This document shows, in pieces, positions 1 through 7,964 of a stretch of 40,563 nt of DNA (its first letter is position 1; the number at the start of each line of letters is the position of its first letter). The stretch covers positions 1 through 40,563 of the forward strand of contig JABFYH010000215.1 in the NCBI GenBank assembly GCA_013361335.1. The letters run 5' to 3'. The notes under the pieces are model-generated. The model worked only from the letters and a program-made list of their open reading frames with translations, was not told the origin of the DNA and did not search any database. A program made the position numbers and the translations under genes. This stretch comes from Gemmatimonadaceae bacterium. GTDB taxonomy: Bacteria; Gemmatimonadota; Gemmatimonadetes; Gemmatimonadales; Gemmatimonadaceae.

Positions 1-607
1 CGTAGACCAGGGCGCATTCGGCGGCGACGCCGAGGCCGGTGAGCCAGCCACCGATCACGTCAGAGCTCCAGTGCCACCCCAGCACGACGCGACTCGCGCC
101 GGTGCCGGCGGCGAGGGCGACGGCGATCGGAATCGCGTTCTCGCGGCGGAGCATGCGCTCGCGGACGAGGAGATAGGCGCCCGTCGCCAGCACGGCGGTC
201 GCGTCGGCGGTATGGCCGCTGGGAAAGGCCGGCTCGAACTTGCCGCGCCGGATGGCGATCTCCGGACGCCGACGGCGGTAGACTGCCTTCACCGCGTGAT
301 GCGCGACGATCGCTCCCAACGATGCCGAGGCCATCGGGATGAGAATGCGGCGGGCGCGCGTGCCGCGCCGACGCAGGATGGCCAGCGCGATCGCGCCGCC
401 GATCGTGGGATGCATGTAGCTCTCGCCGGGCAACGTCGCGAGCCGCGCGGCGCGGGCGAGGCGCGGGCGGTGCCGCCCGACCAGCGCTTCCACGGCGTCG
501 TCCAGGCGCTGGACGCCGCGCGTGCGGGTCAGCACAGCCACCGCCGCCGTGGTGCCGAGCGCCACCAGGCTGGCGGTGCGGAGTACGGCGGCGGTAGTCG
601 GCGCCAC
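1..607 (-). CDS. PAP2-family phosphatase (partial, C-terminus beyond window)
   Basis: Membrane phosphatase of the PAP2 superfamily, acting on lipid phosphates such as phosphatidic acid or undecaprenyl diphosphate. It is missing from the ORF track because it runs off the left edge; I translated it by hand. All three family signatures are intact: KX6RP (KAVYRRRRP, K about residue 107), PSGH (about 129) and SRX5HX3D (SRVVLGWHWSSD, about 172). Hydrophobic segments lie at residues 5-27, 70-80 and 88-103. I chose a GTG start at 607 because no in-frame ATG lies between it and the upstream kinase stop at 622-624; no clear Shine-Dalgarno is visible, so the start is tentative. It follows the kinase by 14 nt, so co-transcription is likely. 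The substrate cannot be told from sequence. At least 202 residues are visible. Confidence 0.88.
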   Translation of the reverse strand, partial: MAPTTAAVLRTASLVALGTTAAVAVLTRTRGVQRLDDAVEALVGRHRPRLARAARLATLPGESYMHPTIGGAIALAILRRRGTRARRILIPMASASLGAIVAHHAVKAVYRRRRPEIAIRRGKFEPAFPSGHTADATAVLATGAYLLVRERMLRRENAIPIAVALAAGTGASRVVLGWHWSSDVIGGWLTGLGVAAECALVY

Positions 608-621
608 ATCGTCGCGCGCGG

Positions 622-2991
622 TCAGCGGGACACCGATGCGAGATGGGTCTGCAGCACCTCCATCAGGGCCGCGCGGTCGATCGGCTTGTCCAGGATCGCG
701 GCCGCGCCCGCGAGCGCGCTGCGGGACTCGGTCCCGACCGCGCTCACGACGACGACTGGGGTGCCGCGCAGCGCCTCGTCGGTCTGGAGGATCCGCAGGA
801 CGTCGTAGCCGCTGATCCGCGGCAACAGCAGGTCCAGAAAGATGATCGCGGGGCGCAGCTCACGCGCGAGCCGGAGCGCCTCGACACCCGTCGCAGCGCT
901 CACGGCCCGAACGCCCGCCTCGTCGAGCAGGGCGCCGAGCAGCACGCGTGCGTCCGCGTCGTCGTCGACGACCAGGGCAATGTGTTGCGGGCCGGTGGGG
1001 GGCGCGTTCGGCCCGTGGATGCCCGCCGGCATCGCGCCCGGCGTTCGCATGCGGGAGCGCGACGCGCCGTCGCGCAGACGAACCAGCATCGTCGTCCCCT
1101 TGCCCTCCGCACTCGCCACCTCCAACCGGTGGCCCATGAGATCGCAGAGGGAGCGCGAGATGGCGAGACCGAGACCGGTGCCGCCGTAGCGACGGGTGAT
1201 CATGGACTCCGCCTGCTCGAACACGTTGAAGATCGCGTCGAGGCGGTCGGAGGCGATGCCGATCCCGGTGTCTCGCACCTCGAGCCGCGTCGGCACCCCG
1301 ACGTCGTCGGTGTCCAGCCGGACCACCACCTCGCCGTCCTCCGTGAACTTGATCGCGTTGCCCAGGAGGTTGATCAGCACCTGCTTCATGCGCGCTGCGT
1401 CGGTCTCGAGGGGGAGGGCCCGGGCCGGCAGCTCCGCGCGGAGCGCGACCCCGCGCTCGCGGGCCTGGCCCTCGATCTCCTCGACCGTCTCACGCACCAG
1501 GGTGTCGAGCGCGACCGGGGCGATGTGCAGCGTCATGTGGCCGGCCTCGATCTTGGAGAGATCGAGGATGTCGTTGATGAGCGCGAGCAGATGCCGGCCG
1601 TTCGTCGCGATGCGGCTCAGATACGAGACGTCGGTCCCCTGAAAGCTGCCGTTCTTGTTCTTGAGGAGCACGTTGGCGAACCCGATGATCGAGTTCAGCG
1701 GCGTGCGGAGCTCGTGGCTCATCCGTGCCAGGAAGTCGCTCTTCGCCCGATTGGCCGCCTGCGCCGCATCGCGCGCCACCACGAGCTCGAGGGCGGCGCG
1801 CTTGCGCGCCGTGATGTCGCGGAAGTTCACGACCGCGCCCGACAGGCGCCCCTGCTCGCGCACCGGCGACGCCGCATACTCCACCTCGAGCGGCGTGCCG
1901 TCCTTGCGCCACAACACCTCGTCATCGACCTGACAGGGGATGCCCTGGGTAGCGGCACGATGGACCGGACATTCATCCGCCGGGTAGGGGGTGCCGTCGG
2001 GACGCGAGTGGTGCGTCGTCTCGTGCATTCGCCGGCCCACCAGCTCTCCCGGCTCGTAGCCCAGGAGCTCGGAGCCGCGACGGTTCATGAAGGTCACCAC
2101 CCCGCGAGCGTCGAGCCCATACACCCCCTCGCCCGAGGCGTCGAGGAGCTGACGAATGTTGGTCGCGAGGCGGAGCCGCTCCTCCTCCGCCGCGCGCCGC
2201 TCGGTGACGTCGCGCAACGTGCCGGTGGTCCCGTAGAACCGTCCGAGCTCGTCGTGCAGCGCGCGCGTGCTCGCTTCCACCCACCGGTAGCCGCCGTCGC
2301 GCCGGAAGTACCGCACCTCGACGACCGAGTGCTCGGCCCGGCCTTCGACAAGTGGACGGAAGGCATCGAGCAGCGTGGCGCGATCCGACGGATGCACGTA
2401 GGCGAGGCACGCGGTACCGATGCTCTCCTCGACCGGGTTTCCGGTGAGGGTGATCCAGGCCGGGTTGAGGAAGGTCCAGAACCCCTGCTCGTCCGTGCGG
2501 AAGAAGACATCCTGAAGCTGCTCGATGACGGTGCGATACTTCTGCTCGCTGCGCAGGAGCGCGTCCTGGGCCTCCTGGCGCTCCGTGATGTCGTGCACGA
2601 GCACCATGCGCGCAGGGTGGCCGTCGAACTCCAGCGGATAGGAGCTGATCTCGACGCGGCGACGCTGCCCCGACCTGGTGCGGTGGATCGAAGCGGTCGC
2701 ATGCAGCTCCCGTCCGGGCGTTTCGGCGAGCAGGCGATCGAGCTTCGGCTGCTCGCCCTCCGGACGGATGTCGCGCAGGGTCATGCGCAGAAACTCCTCG
2801 CGCGTCCAGCCATAGCTCCGCACCGCCGCCTCGTTCACCTCGAGGAAGCGGAGCGTCTCGCTGTCATAGACCCAGGCGGGCTGAGGCGAGAGTGCGAACA
2901 GACGCTGATAGCGCGCGTCCGAGCGGGTGTCGGCCTGCGCCGAGTGCGGCTCGGAGGTCGCGCCGGGAGTATCCGGTGGGACGACCATCAC
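622..2991 (-). CDS. Hybrid sensor histidine kinase: PAS-PAS-PAS-HisKA-HATPase-REC
   Basis: Cytoplasmic hybrid kinase of 789 aa with no membrane segment. Three PAS/PAC modules are visible at about residues 25-140, 145-265 and 275-395; each ends in a typical PAC tail (HDITER, RDVTER, RDITAR). HisKA carries the H-box [11 protein letters not shown] with the phospho-His near residue 425. The HATPase domain ends with the GTGLGLAIS G-box near 604. A C-terminal receiver (about 670-785) has the acidic DDD cluster, phospho-acceptor Asp in FLDLLLP (about 718) and the Lys of LDKP. The listed start is GTG; an ATG follows immediately (2988), and neither has a clear ribosome site. The PAP2 gene starts 14 nt downstream. 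The signal is unknown; three soluble PAS domains suggest redox, light or small-ligand input. The receiver may act as an internal phosphate sink or pass phosphate to an unseen Hpt protein. Confidence 0.93.
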   Translation of the reverse strand: MMVVPPDTPGATSEPHSAQADTRSDARYQRLFALSPQPAWVYDSETLRFLEVNEAAVRSYGWTREEFLRMTLRDIRPEGEQPKLDRLLAETPGRELHATASIHRTRSGQRRRVEISSYPLEFDGHPARMVLVHDITERQEAQDALLRSEQKYRTVIEQLQDVFFRTDEQGFWTFLNPAWITLTGNPVEESIGTACLAYVHPSDRATLLDAFRPLVEGRAEHSVVEVRYFRRDGGYRWVEASTRALHDELGRFYGTTGTLRDVTERRAAEEERLRLATNIRQLLDASGEGVYGLDARGVVTFMNRRGSELLGYEPGELVGRRMHETTHHSRPDGTPYPADECPVHRAATQGIPCQVDDEVLWRKDGTPLEVEYAASPVREQGRLSGAVVNFRDITARKRAALELVVARDAAQAANRAKSDFLARMSHELRTPLNSIIGFANVLLKNKNGSFQGTDVSYLSRIATNGRHLLALINDILDLSKIEAGHMTLHIAPVALDTLVRETVEEIEGQARERGVALRAELPARALPLETDAARMKQVLINLLGNAIKFTEDGEVVVRLDTDDVGVPTRLEVRDTGIGIASDRLDAIFNVFEQAESMITRRYGGTGLGLAISRSLCDLMGHRLEVASAEGKGTTMLVRLRDGASRSRMRTPGAMPAGIHGPNAPPTGPQHIALVVDDDADARVLLGALLDEAGVRAVSAATGVEALRLARELRPAIIFLDLLLPRISGYDVLRILQTDEALRGTPVVVVSAVGTESRSALAGAAAILDKPIDRAALMEVLQTHLASVSR

Positions 2992-3083
2992 GGGTGGTAG
3001 GAGAGGCCAGCCTTCGACTATCTTGCCACGCGATCCCCCGATATGCGAGATGCGTTCTCGCGACCCCCGTGCCCGTCGAGACC

Positions 3084-3611
3084 ATGCCAGTCGTGCCGTT
3101 CGACACTCTTCCCGATGCGTCCCGCGTGTGGGTCTTCGGCAGCGACCGGCCGCTGAGCGAGGCGGGAACGACCGCGCTGCTCAAAGGGGTCGAGGAATAT
3201 CTCGCGAGCTGGAAGGCGCACGGAGCTCCGCTCACGGTAGCCAGCCAGCTGCGGGACAACCGCTTCCTCGTGATCGCGGTGGACCAGACCCAGGCCGGCG
3301 CCACCGGATGCTCCATCGACGGCCTGTTCCGCGTGCTCCAAGGGCTGGAGCCGAAGATCGGCGCGAGCCTGGTGGGGGGCGGACGGGTGTTCTACCGGGA
3401 CGCGCAGGCGGTGGTGCAGAGCACGACCCAGGCGGAGGTGCCGACGCTGGTCGCCTCCGGCGGGATCACCAAGGACACGGTGGTGTTCGACACGAGCCTC
3501 ACCGACCTCGGCGCCTTTCGGTCGGGCTTCGAGAAGCGGGCGAAGGAGAGCTGGATCCGCCCGATGATGGGCGACATCGCGAACAGGCCGGACGAGCGGA
3601 TGAGCGGGTGA
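3084..3611 (+). CDS. Conserved hypothetical (often labelled 'ABC transporter ATPase')
   Basis: A 175-aa protein beginning MPVVPFDTLPDASRVWVFGSDR. It resembles a small family mostly from Bacteroidota and relatives with a pattern like F..LPD.SRVWV, W.AHG..L, FL.IAVD and GCSIDGL. Databases often call it 'ABC transporter ATPase', but I see no Walker A, signature or Walker B motif, so that name is not supported. The ORF track starts at 2892, inside the divergent kinase; the family-like N-terminus begins at the ATG at 3084 (in-frame GTG at 3069 is the alternative). The conserved Cys-Ser-Ile-Asp motif near residue 77 could be functional but its role is unknown. It is convergent with the next gene, with only 4 nt between stops. 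Confidence 0.8.
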   Translation: MPVVPFDTLPDASRVWVFGSDRPLSEAGTTALLKGVEEYLASWKAHGAPLTVASQLRDNRFLVIAVDQTQAGATGCSIDGLFRVLQGLEPKIGASLVGGGRVFYRDAQAVVQSTTQAEVPTLVASGGITKDTVVFDTSLTDLGAFRSGFEKRAKESWIRPMMGDIANRPDERMSG

Positions 3612-3615
3612 GCGT

Positions 3616-4662
3616 CTAGCTCAACCACCGGTCCAGGTTCTCGCGCACGAAGGCGTCGTCGGTGAGCTGTGGGTACTGCCGGCACACGCGATCGATCTCC
3701 GCCCCCTGCCCGGCGGAAAGAGTCTCGTCGGGATCGAGACACCAGGTGCCCGCCAACAGCCCCTGGCGGCGCAGCACCTCATGAATGCCGGGGATGCATC
3801 CGGCGAAGTCATGGGCGGCGTCGAAGATCGCCGCGTTCGCGTCGGTGAGCGCGGCGTTCTCACGGAGCCACGACGCGTCGCCCGCGCTGCCTGCTGCGCG
3901 CGCGCGACCGAGCAGCTGGACGGCACTGCGCGTCCACACGGCCCACTGGCCCAGCAGCCCGCCCACGATGCGCCGCACGGCCGGTGTCCCCCGGGGCGCG
4001 ACGGGAAAGGGGGTCAACAGGTCGACGACGATGCTGTCGTCGTTGCCGGTGTACAGCGCGAGGTCCTCGCGTCCTGCATCGGCGACCGCTCGCACGACGT
4101 CGAGCGTCCGATACCGATTGAACGGCGCGATCTTGATCGCCCACGCGCGGGGGATCTCGGCGAACTCGCGCCAGAACTCATAGCTCAACACCCGGCCACC
4201 GACGGCGGGCTGGAGATAGAAGCCGAACAGCGGGAGCACATCGGCCACGCTGCGGCAATGCTCGAGCAGCTCCGCGTCACTCGCGGTGGCGAGCGCGCCG
4301 AGGCCGAGGAGGACCATGTCGTAACCCAGGGCGGCGGCGAGCTCCGCTTCGGCGACGGCCTGCCGAGTCCCGCCCACCGCACCGGCGACGAGCACAAAGG
4401 GAGTCTCGCTGCGTCCGCGCGCGGCGCGCGCAGTGTCGGCGGCCAGCTCGAGCACCGGCCGATAGAGCCCGTGGCGCGGCTCGCGGATGGCGAACTGGGT
4501 CGTGTGCACGCCGACGGCGACCCCGCCGGCGCCGGCGTCGATGTAATAGCGGGTGAGGGCACGCTGACGCCGCTCGTCGAGCGTGCGATGCGCCGTGAGG
4601 GCGAGCGGATGGGCAGGGATCACCTGTCCAGCCTGGAGATGAGCGCGAAGCGCGGCCGTCAT
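3616..4662 (-). CDS. Dihydrodipicolinate synthase-family (DapA/NAL) aldolase-like protein
   Basis: A 348-aa TIM-barrel protein related to class I aldolases of the DHDPS/N-acetylneuraminate lyase family. Family hallmarks visible are the GAGGVAVGVHTTQF strand-turn (about 44-57), a Tyr in LFGFYLQPAVGG (about Y149) and the likely Schiff-base Lys in AIKIAPFNRY (about K177). Members of this subgroup are not true DapA; they are longer and catalyse unknown aldol or dehydration reactions on keto-acid substrates. The ORF track extends to 4851, but that extension overlaps the upstream epimerase; the ATG at 4662 leaves a 16-nt gap. The gene directly follows an SDR epimerase, a pairing that suggests a common sugar-acid or keto-acid pathway. 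The substrate is not deducible. Confidence 0.82.
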   Translation of the reverse strand: MTAALRAHLQAGQVIPAHPLALTAHRTLDERRQRALTRYYIDAGAGGVAVGVHTTQFAIREPRHGLYRPVLELAADTARAARGRSETPFVLVAGAVGGTRQAVAEAELAAALGYDMVLLGLGALATASDAELLEHCRSVADVLPLFGFYLQPAVGGRVLSYEFWREFAEIPRAWAIKIAPFNRYRTLDVVRAVADAGREDLALYTGNDDSIVVDLLTPFPVAPRGTPAVRRIVGGLLGQWAVWTRSAVQLLGRARAAGSAGDASWLRENAALTDANAAIFDAAHDFAGCIPGIHEVLRRQGLLAGTWCLDPDETLSAGQGAEIDRVCRQYPQLTDDAFVRENLDRWLS

Positions 4663-4678
4663 GATCGCCTGCCGCGCG

Positions 4679-5707
4679 TCAGAACCGGCCGTCCCGCTTC
4701 TCGAACGACGTCGGCTTGCCGAGCAGCGTGCCGCCGCCCGCCACCCAGTCCACCACCCAGTCGAGCAGCGTGTCGAGAGGCAGGAGCGGCTCACCAAGGA
4801 GCTCGTGCATGCGCGTGCCGTTGCTGAGCAGGGCGTCGGGCGCCTCGGCACCGGTGAGCACCGGTTCCACTCCGAGCCGTGCGCCGAGTGCAGCGGCGAG
4901 GTCAGCGACGCGGAGCACGTCCGGTCCGGCGACGTTCACGACGTAAGGATCGGGTGCGGTGGCGTGCGCGAGGGCGGCGAGGGCGAGGGCGTTGGCGTCG
5001 CCTTGCCAGATGACGTTCACGTAGCCCATCGCGAGGTCGATCGGTTGACCGCTCTTCACGCGCACGGCGAGATCGGTGAGGACGCCGTACCGCAGATCGT
5101 GGGCGTAGTTCAGCCGGACGATGGAGACCAGCGTGCCGTGGCGCGCCGACGCGGCGGTGAACAGCCGCTCACGGGCGAGGCACGAGTACGCGTATTCACC
5201 GACCGGGGCGGGCTCGTCGCTCTCCCGCGAGCCGCCGCGCGCCGGTGGCGTGAGGGGATAGACGTTGCCCGTGGAGAACACGACGGTTCGCGCGCCGGCG
5301 TAGCGCTCGGCGACGAACGCCGGGACGCCGGCGTTCATGGCCCAGGTGGCGGCCGGACTGCCCGAGGTGCCGAACTTCTGGCCAGCCATGAAGACGACGT
5401 TGGGCGCGTCCGGTAGGCCCGCGAGCGCCTGCGCGTCGCGGAGATCGACTCGTCGCGTCTCGATGCCGCTGCTCTGCAGCGCCGCTTCGGCGGCGGGACT
5501 GCTCCAGCGCGACACCGCGATGACGCGACGATTCGGCGTGGCGCGCCTGGCCATGCGCGCGAGGGACGGGCCCATCTTGCCTCCCGCGCCGAGCACGATG
5601 AGATCGCCGGGGATGCGGCCGAGGGCGGCGGTCAGCGCGTCGCTGGGCCGTGAGAGCGCTTCCTCGAGCTCCTCGTCCGAGCGCGGAGCGCGCCCGGCCC
5701 CAGTCAT
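4679..5707 (-). CDS. NAD-dependent epimerase/dehydratase-like SDR protein lacking the catalytic Lys
   Basis: Extended short-chain dehydrogenase fold of 342 aa with an N-terminal Rossmann motif GAGGKMG (about 40-46), NVVFMAGQKFG and an FSTGNVYP strand typical of sugar epimerases. Where the family normally has YxxxK, the sequence reads EYAYSCLARERLF (about 171-183): neither Tyr172 nor Tyr174 is followed by Lys at +4 (they are followed by Cys and Ala). An Arg sits at 179. So it is either a non-canonical enzyme or a binding protein. The ATG at 5707 overlaps the plsC stop as ATGA, and the aldolase-like gene follows after 16 nt, so the two are probably co-expressed and functionally paired. Confidence 0.85.
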   Translation of the reverse strand: MTGAGRAPRSDEELEEALSRPSDALTAALGRIPGDLIVLGAGGKMGPSLARMARRATPNRRVIAVSRWSSPAAEAALQSSGIETRRVDLRDAQALAGLPDAPNVVFMAGQKFGTSGSPAATWAMNAGVPAFVAERYAGARTVVFSTGNVYPLTPPARGGSRESDEPAPVGEYAYSCLARERLFTAASARHGTLVSIVRLNYAHDLRYGVLTDLAVRVKSGQPIDLAMGYVNVIWQGDANALALAALAHATAPDPYVVNVAGPDVLRVADLAAALGARLGVEPVLTGAEAPDALLSNGTRMHELLGEPLLPLDTLLDWVVDWVAGGGTLLGKPTSFEKRDGRF

Positions 5708-6471
5708 CCGGCGCGGGCGGCGTCCACGCGACCGCCGGTGAGCTCACGTTCCAGCACGCGCCGCTCGGCGTCGATGAGCGCGCGCGTGCGGTCGCGCAGG
5801 GTGGCGACGTCCTGGCTCGTCATGCCGGTGGTGGGGATGGGGGAGAGCACACGGGCTTTCGCGCGGGCGCGCCGGAACGCGAAGCTGTGCTTCGCCATGC
5901 AATTGCGGGTGCCCGCGACGGCGATCGGCAGAATCGGCACTCCCGCCTCGATCGCCAGCTTGAACGCGCCGTCCTTGAAGGGGAGCAGGTCGTCGGTCAT
6001 CGAGCGGGTGCCCTCGGGGAAGATCATCACGCTGACCTTTCGCCCCAGCCGATCCCGGCAGCCCTGCATGGCGCTGACGACGCTCTCCCGCTTGCCGCGC
6101 TTGATCGGGATGTCGCGCGCCATGCGCATCATCCATCCCATGACCGGGATCTTGAAGATCGTGTCCTTCGACAGCCACTTCATCTCCCAGGGGAAGTGGC
6201 TGATGAGAAAGATGTCCGCGTAGGACTCGTGATTCGAGACGGCGACGTACGGGAGCCGCGGATCGTGTGGCGGCGTGCCGTCGGTCTCGAAGTGCCAGAG
6301 CGGATTGAGCTTGGCCGCGACCATCGCGAGCTGACGAAAGGCGCGGCCGGCGTGATAGCGTCCGCGATCGAAGGGCGCCGTGACGAGCCAGACGGCGGCG
6401 ACGTAGAAGAAGCCGACGATCACGACGCCGACGGCGACGATCCAGGCCCAGGCGCTGAGGATGGATTGCAT
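5704..6471 (-). CDS. plsC: 1-acyl-sn-glycerol-3-phosphate acyltransferase (PlsC-like)
   Basis: Transfers an acyl chain to lysophosphatidic acid in phospholipid synthesis, at the inner face of the membrane. The 255-aa protein has an N-terminal membrane segment (about 9-31), the catalytic HX4D motif NHESYAD (H81, D86), and the glycerol-phosphate binding FPEGTRS motif (151-157) followed by FKDGAFKLA. Length matches the family. It lies in the minus-strand run from sufE, with a 39-nt gap to the DUF6526 gene and a 4-bp ATGA overlap with the epimerase downstream. Substrate preference (acyl-ACP or acyl-CoA; glycerol-3-phosphate or another lyso-lipid) cannot be read from the sequence. Confidence 0.93.
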   Translation of the reverse strand: MQSILSAWAWIVAVGVVIVGFFYVAAVWLVTAPFDRGRYHAGRAFRQLAMVAAKLNPLWHFETDGTPPHDPRLPYVAVSNHESYADIFLISHFPWEMKWLSKDTIFKIPVMGWMMRMARDIPIKRGKRESVVSAMQGCRDRLGRKVSVMIFPEGTRSMTDDLLPFKDGAFKLAIEAGVPILPIAVAGTRNCMAKHSFAFRRARAKARVLSPIPTTGMTSQDVATLRDRTRALIDAERRVLERELTGGRVDAARAG

Positions 6472-6510
6472 GTGGAAACGGGAGTGCGAGCGGAAGGCGG
6501 CGTGGTGCGC

Positions 6511-6975
6511 TCAGGCGCGGGCGAAGTCGGGACGCCACTCGCGGATCTCGCGCTTGATGGCGTCGGCGGTCGCAAGCTCACCACGCAGGCATCGCTCCAC
6601 CAGCCCGGCCAGCTCGCCGTCCCCGGCGAAGCGGAGGGCGATCAGCTGGCGGAGCCGGAGCTCGGGGATGCGGGCGCGCAGCTCGGGCGGGAGGGTGGCG
6701 GCGAGGCGGAGTCGCATCTCGAGGGCGATGACCCGGTTCTGGACATACAGGGTCGACGCTCGGCTGGCGACGAGCCCCGCGACGAGCCCGAGGGAGACGA
6801 CGACGAGCCACGCGTTCCACATCGACGGCCGGCGGATCGCATGCCCGACGGCGACGGCGACGTTGGCGAGGAGGATCGGGAGCGCGACGTGGTGAAACAG
6901 CGGAAAGCGCCGGCGATGCGTGGCGTACGTCTGAACGGGTGGTGCGGCGGCGCCAGCGGTCCCGAACGTGGTCAT
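6511..6975 (-). CDS. DUF6526 family membrane protein
   Basis: A 154-aa small membrane protein with two hydrophobic helices (about 27-45 and 55-72) and a soluble, charged C-terminal half containing repeated LRLAATLPPELRARIPEL-like and LRQLIALRFAGDGEL helices. This layout (TYATHRRRFPLFHHV near the N-terminus, two TM segments, then an ALEMRLRL helix) matches DUF6526 proteins, whose function is unknown. The ORF track extends to 7512, but that part is a shadow of sufE; the ATG at 6975 gives the family-like start MTTFGTAG and leaves 26 nt after the sufE stop. It probably belongs to the sufE-plsC operon. Confidence 0.82.
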   Translation of the reverse strand: MTTFGTAGAAAPPVQTYATHRRRFPLFHHVALPILLANVAVAVGHAIRRPSMWNAWLVVVSLGLVAGLVASRASTLYVQNRVIALEMRLRLAATLPPELRARIPELRLRQLIALRFAGDGELAGLVERCLRGELATADAIKREIREWRPDFARA

Positions 6976-7001
6976 GGGCGCTCGAGCGTGGGGGTGAGCC
7001 G

Positions 7002-7451
7002 TCAACCGTCGACGGCGCGCTGCGCGTGGCGTTTCACGCGCGCGAGCATGGCGTTCAGTCCGACTTCGCGGCCGGCGAGCCCGATGCCTTCCATCATCTG
7101 GCGCACGAAATCGGCGGGGATGGCGAGCGTCGTCTGTGGCGGCTGGCCGTTGATGGCCGAGAACAGGATGGAGAGAAAGGCGGCGATCGTGGGCGACTGC
7201 CGCGGGTCGAGGTCGGCGTAGAAGTACAGCTTGCCGTCGCGCATCTCGGGGAAGAGGTCGACGCGCGTCTGACACTCGGGAACAGTGTACTCGGCGCGAT
7301 CGAGCGCGGCGAAGCGGGCCGGCAGGGGCTCGAGCTTCTTCGCGTAGTGCAGCAGTGTCTGCATCTTCTCCTCGCGGCCGAGGGCGCGGAACGTGCGAAG
7401 TACACGCGCCACGGTCGGCGGGAGGGCCTGCTCGGCGGCCGTATCCGTCAT
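7002..7451 (-). CDS. sufE: SufE-family cysteine desulfuration protein
   Basis: SufE accepts persulfide sulfur from a SufS-type cysteine desulfurase and enhances its activity for Fe-S cluster assembly in the cytosol. The 149-aa product has the family core: helix FRALGREEKMQTLLHYAKKL, the loop PECQTRVDLF with the sulfur-accepting Cys60, KLYFYADLD, and the C-terminal GLAGREVGLNAML segment. The acceptor loop reads ECQT instead of the common GCQS, but the Cys is in place. The ORF track starts at 7505; the ATG at 7451 matches the family length and sits just after a strong -35/-10 pair, suggesting a leaderless transcript. No sufS, sufB, sufC or sufD gene is nearby. Confidence 0.92.
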   Translation of the reverse strand: MTDTAAEQALPPTVARVLRTFRALGREEKMQTLLHYAKKLEPLPARFAALDRAEYTVPECQTRVDLFPEMRDGKLYFYADLDPRQSPTIAAFLSILFSAINGQPPQTTLAIPADFVRQMMEGIGLAGREVGLNAMLARVKRHAQRAVDG

Positions 7452-7458
7452 GACAGGA

Positions 7459-7487
7459 GATAAACCGTTCGGGGGACGATGCGTCAA
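7459..7487 (-). promoter_or_regulatory. Predicted promoter of the sufE operon, leaderless arrangement
   Basis: On the minus strand a -35-like TTGACG (7487-7482) and a -10-like TTTATC (7464-7459) are separated by exactly 17 nt. The -10 ends 7 nt before the sufE ATG (7451), so the predicted transcript would begin at or within a base or two of the start codon. No Shine-Dalgarno precedes that ATG, which agrees with leaderless translation. Confidence 0.5.
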
Positions 7488-7520
7488 GCGTCGTCCGGAT
7501 TGCATTCACCAATGCAGCGC

Positions 7521-7524
7521 GAGG
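7521..7524 (+). promoter_or_regulatory. Ribosome binding site deciding the OsmC start
   Basis: GAGG lies 8 nt before the ATG at 7533 and favours that start over the upstream ATGs at 7479 and 7512, which have no such site. Confidence 0.5.
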
Positions 7525-7532
7525 ATCGAGAG

Positions 7533-7964
7533 ATGCCGACGAGAAAGGCGAACGCCGTATGGCAGGGTGGGCTGCAGAAGGGGAACGGCACGTTCAAGGG
7601 ACAGACCGGGCTGGGTGGCCAGTACAACTTCTCGTCGCGGTTCGAGAACGGCGCCGGCTCGAATCCGGAGGAGCTGCTCGCCGCGGCGCACGCGGCGTGC
7701 TTCAGCATGGCGCTGGCCGTCGGGCTGGAGCAGGGCGGGTTCGCCCCGACCAAGGTGGAGACTGACGCGGCCTGCACGGTCGAGAAGGTGGGGGCAGGCT
7801 TCAAGATCACGCGCATGGTGCTCACCGCGCGGGCGACGGTCCCGAACATCGACGAGGCGAAATTCCAGTCCATCGCGGCGGCGACCAAGGAAGGATGTCC
7901 CGTGTCGGGCGCCCTGAAGGGGAACGTCCAGATCGATCTCGACGCGAAGCTCGTGTCAGCCTAG
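7533..7964 (+). CDS. OsmC/Ohr-family peroxiredoxin
   Basis: Thiol-dependent peroxidase of the OsmC family (143 aa), which reduces organic hydroperoxides in the cytoplasm. The two redox cysteines are in their usual contexts: Cys56 in AAHAACFSMAL and Cys122 in KEGCPVSGAL. NPEELLAAAHAAC is characteristic of the OsmC branch. The start at 7533 (MPTRKANAVWQGG) is supported by GAGG 8 nt upstream and by family length; the ORF-track start at 7479 adds an unlikely extension. It is divergent from sufE, so the 81-nt gap holds both promoters, and its last 9 nt overlap the end of the convergent GT87 gene. Confidence 0.93.
   Translation: MPTRKANAVWQGGLQKGNGTFKGQTGLGGQYNFSSRFENGAGSNPEELLAAAHAACFSMALAVGLEQGGFAPTKVETDAACTVEKVGAGFKITRMVLTARATVPNIDEAKFQSIAAATKEGCPVSGALKGNVQIDLDAKLVSA

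Noticed and set aside
643-3000. 785-aa plus-strand ORF antisense to the hybrid kinase
   Set aside because: Translation is low-complexity Arg/His/Leu-rich sequence with no domain; it mirrors the codon bias of the kinase on the other strand.
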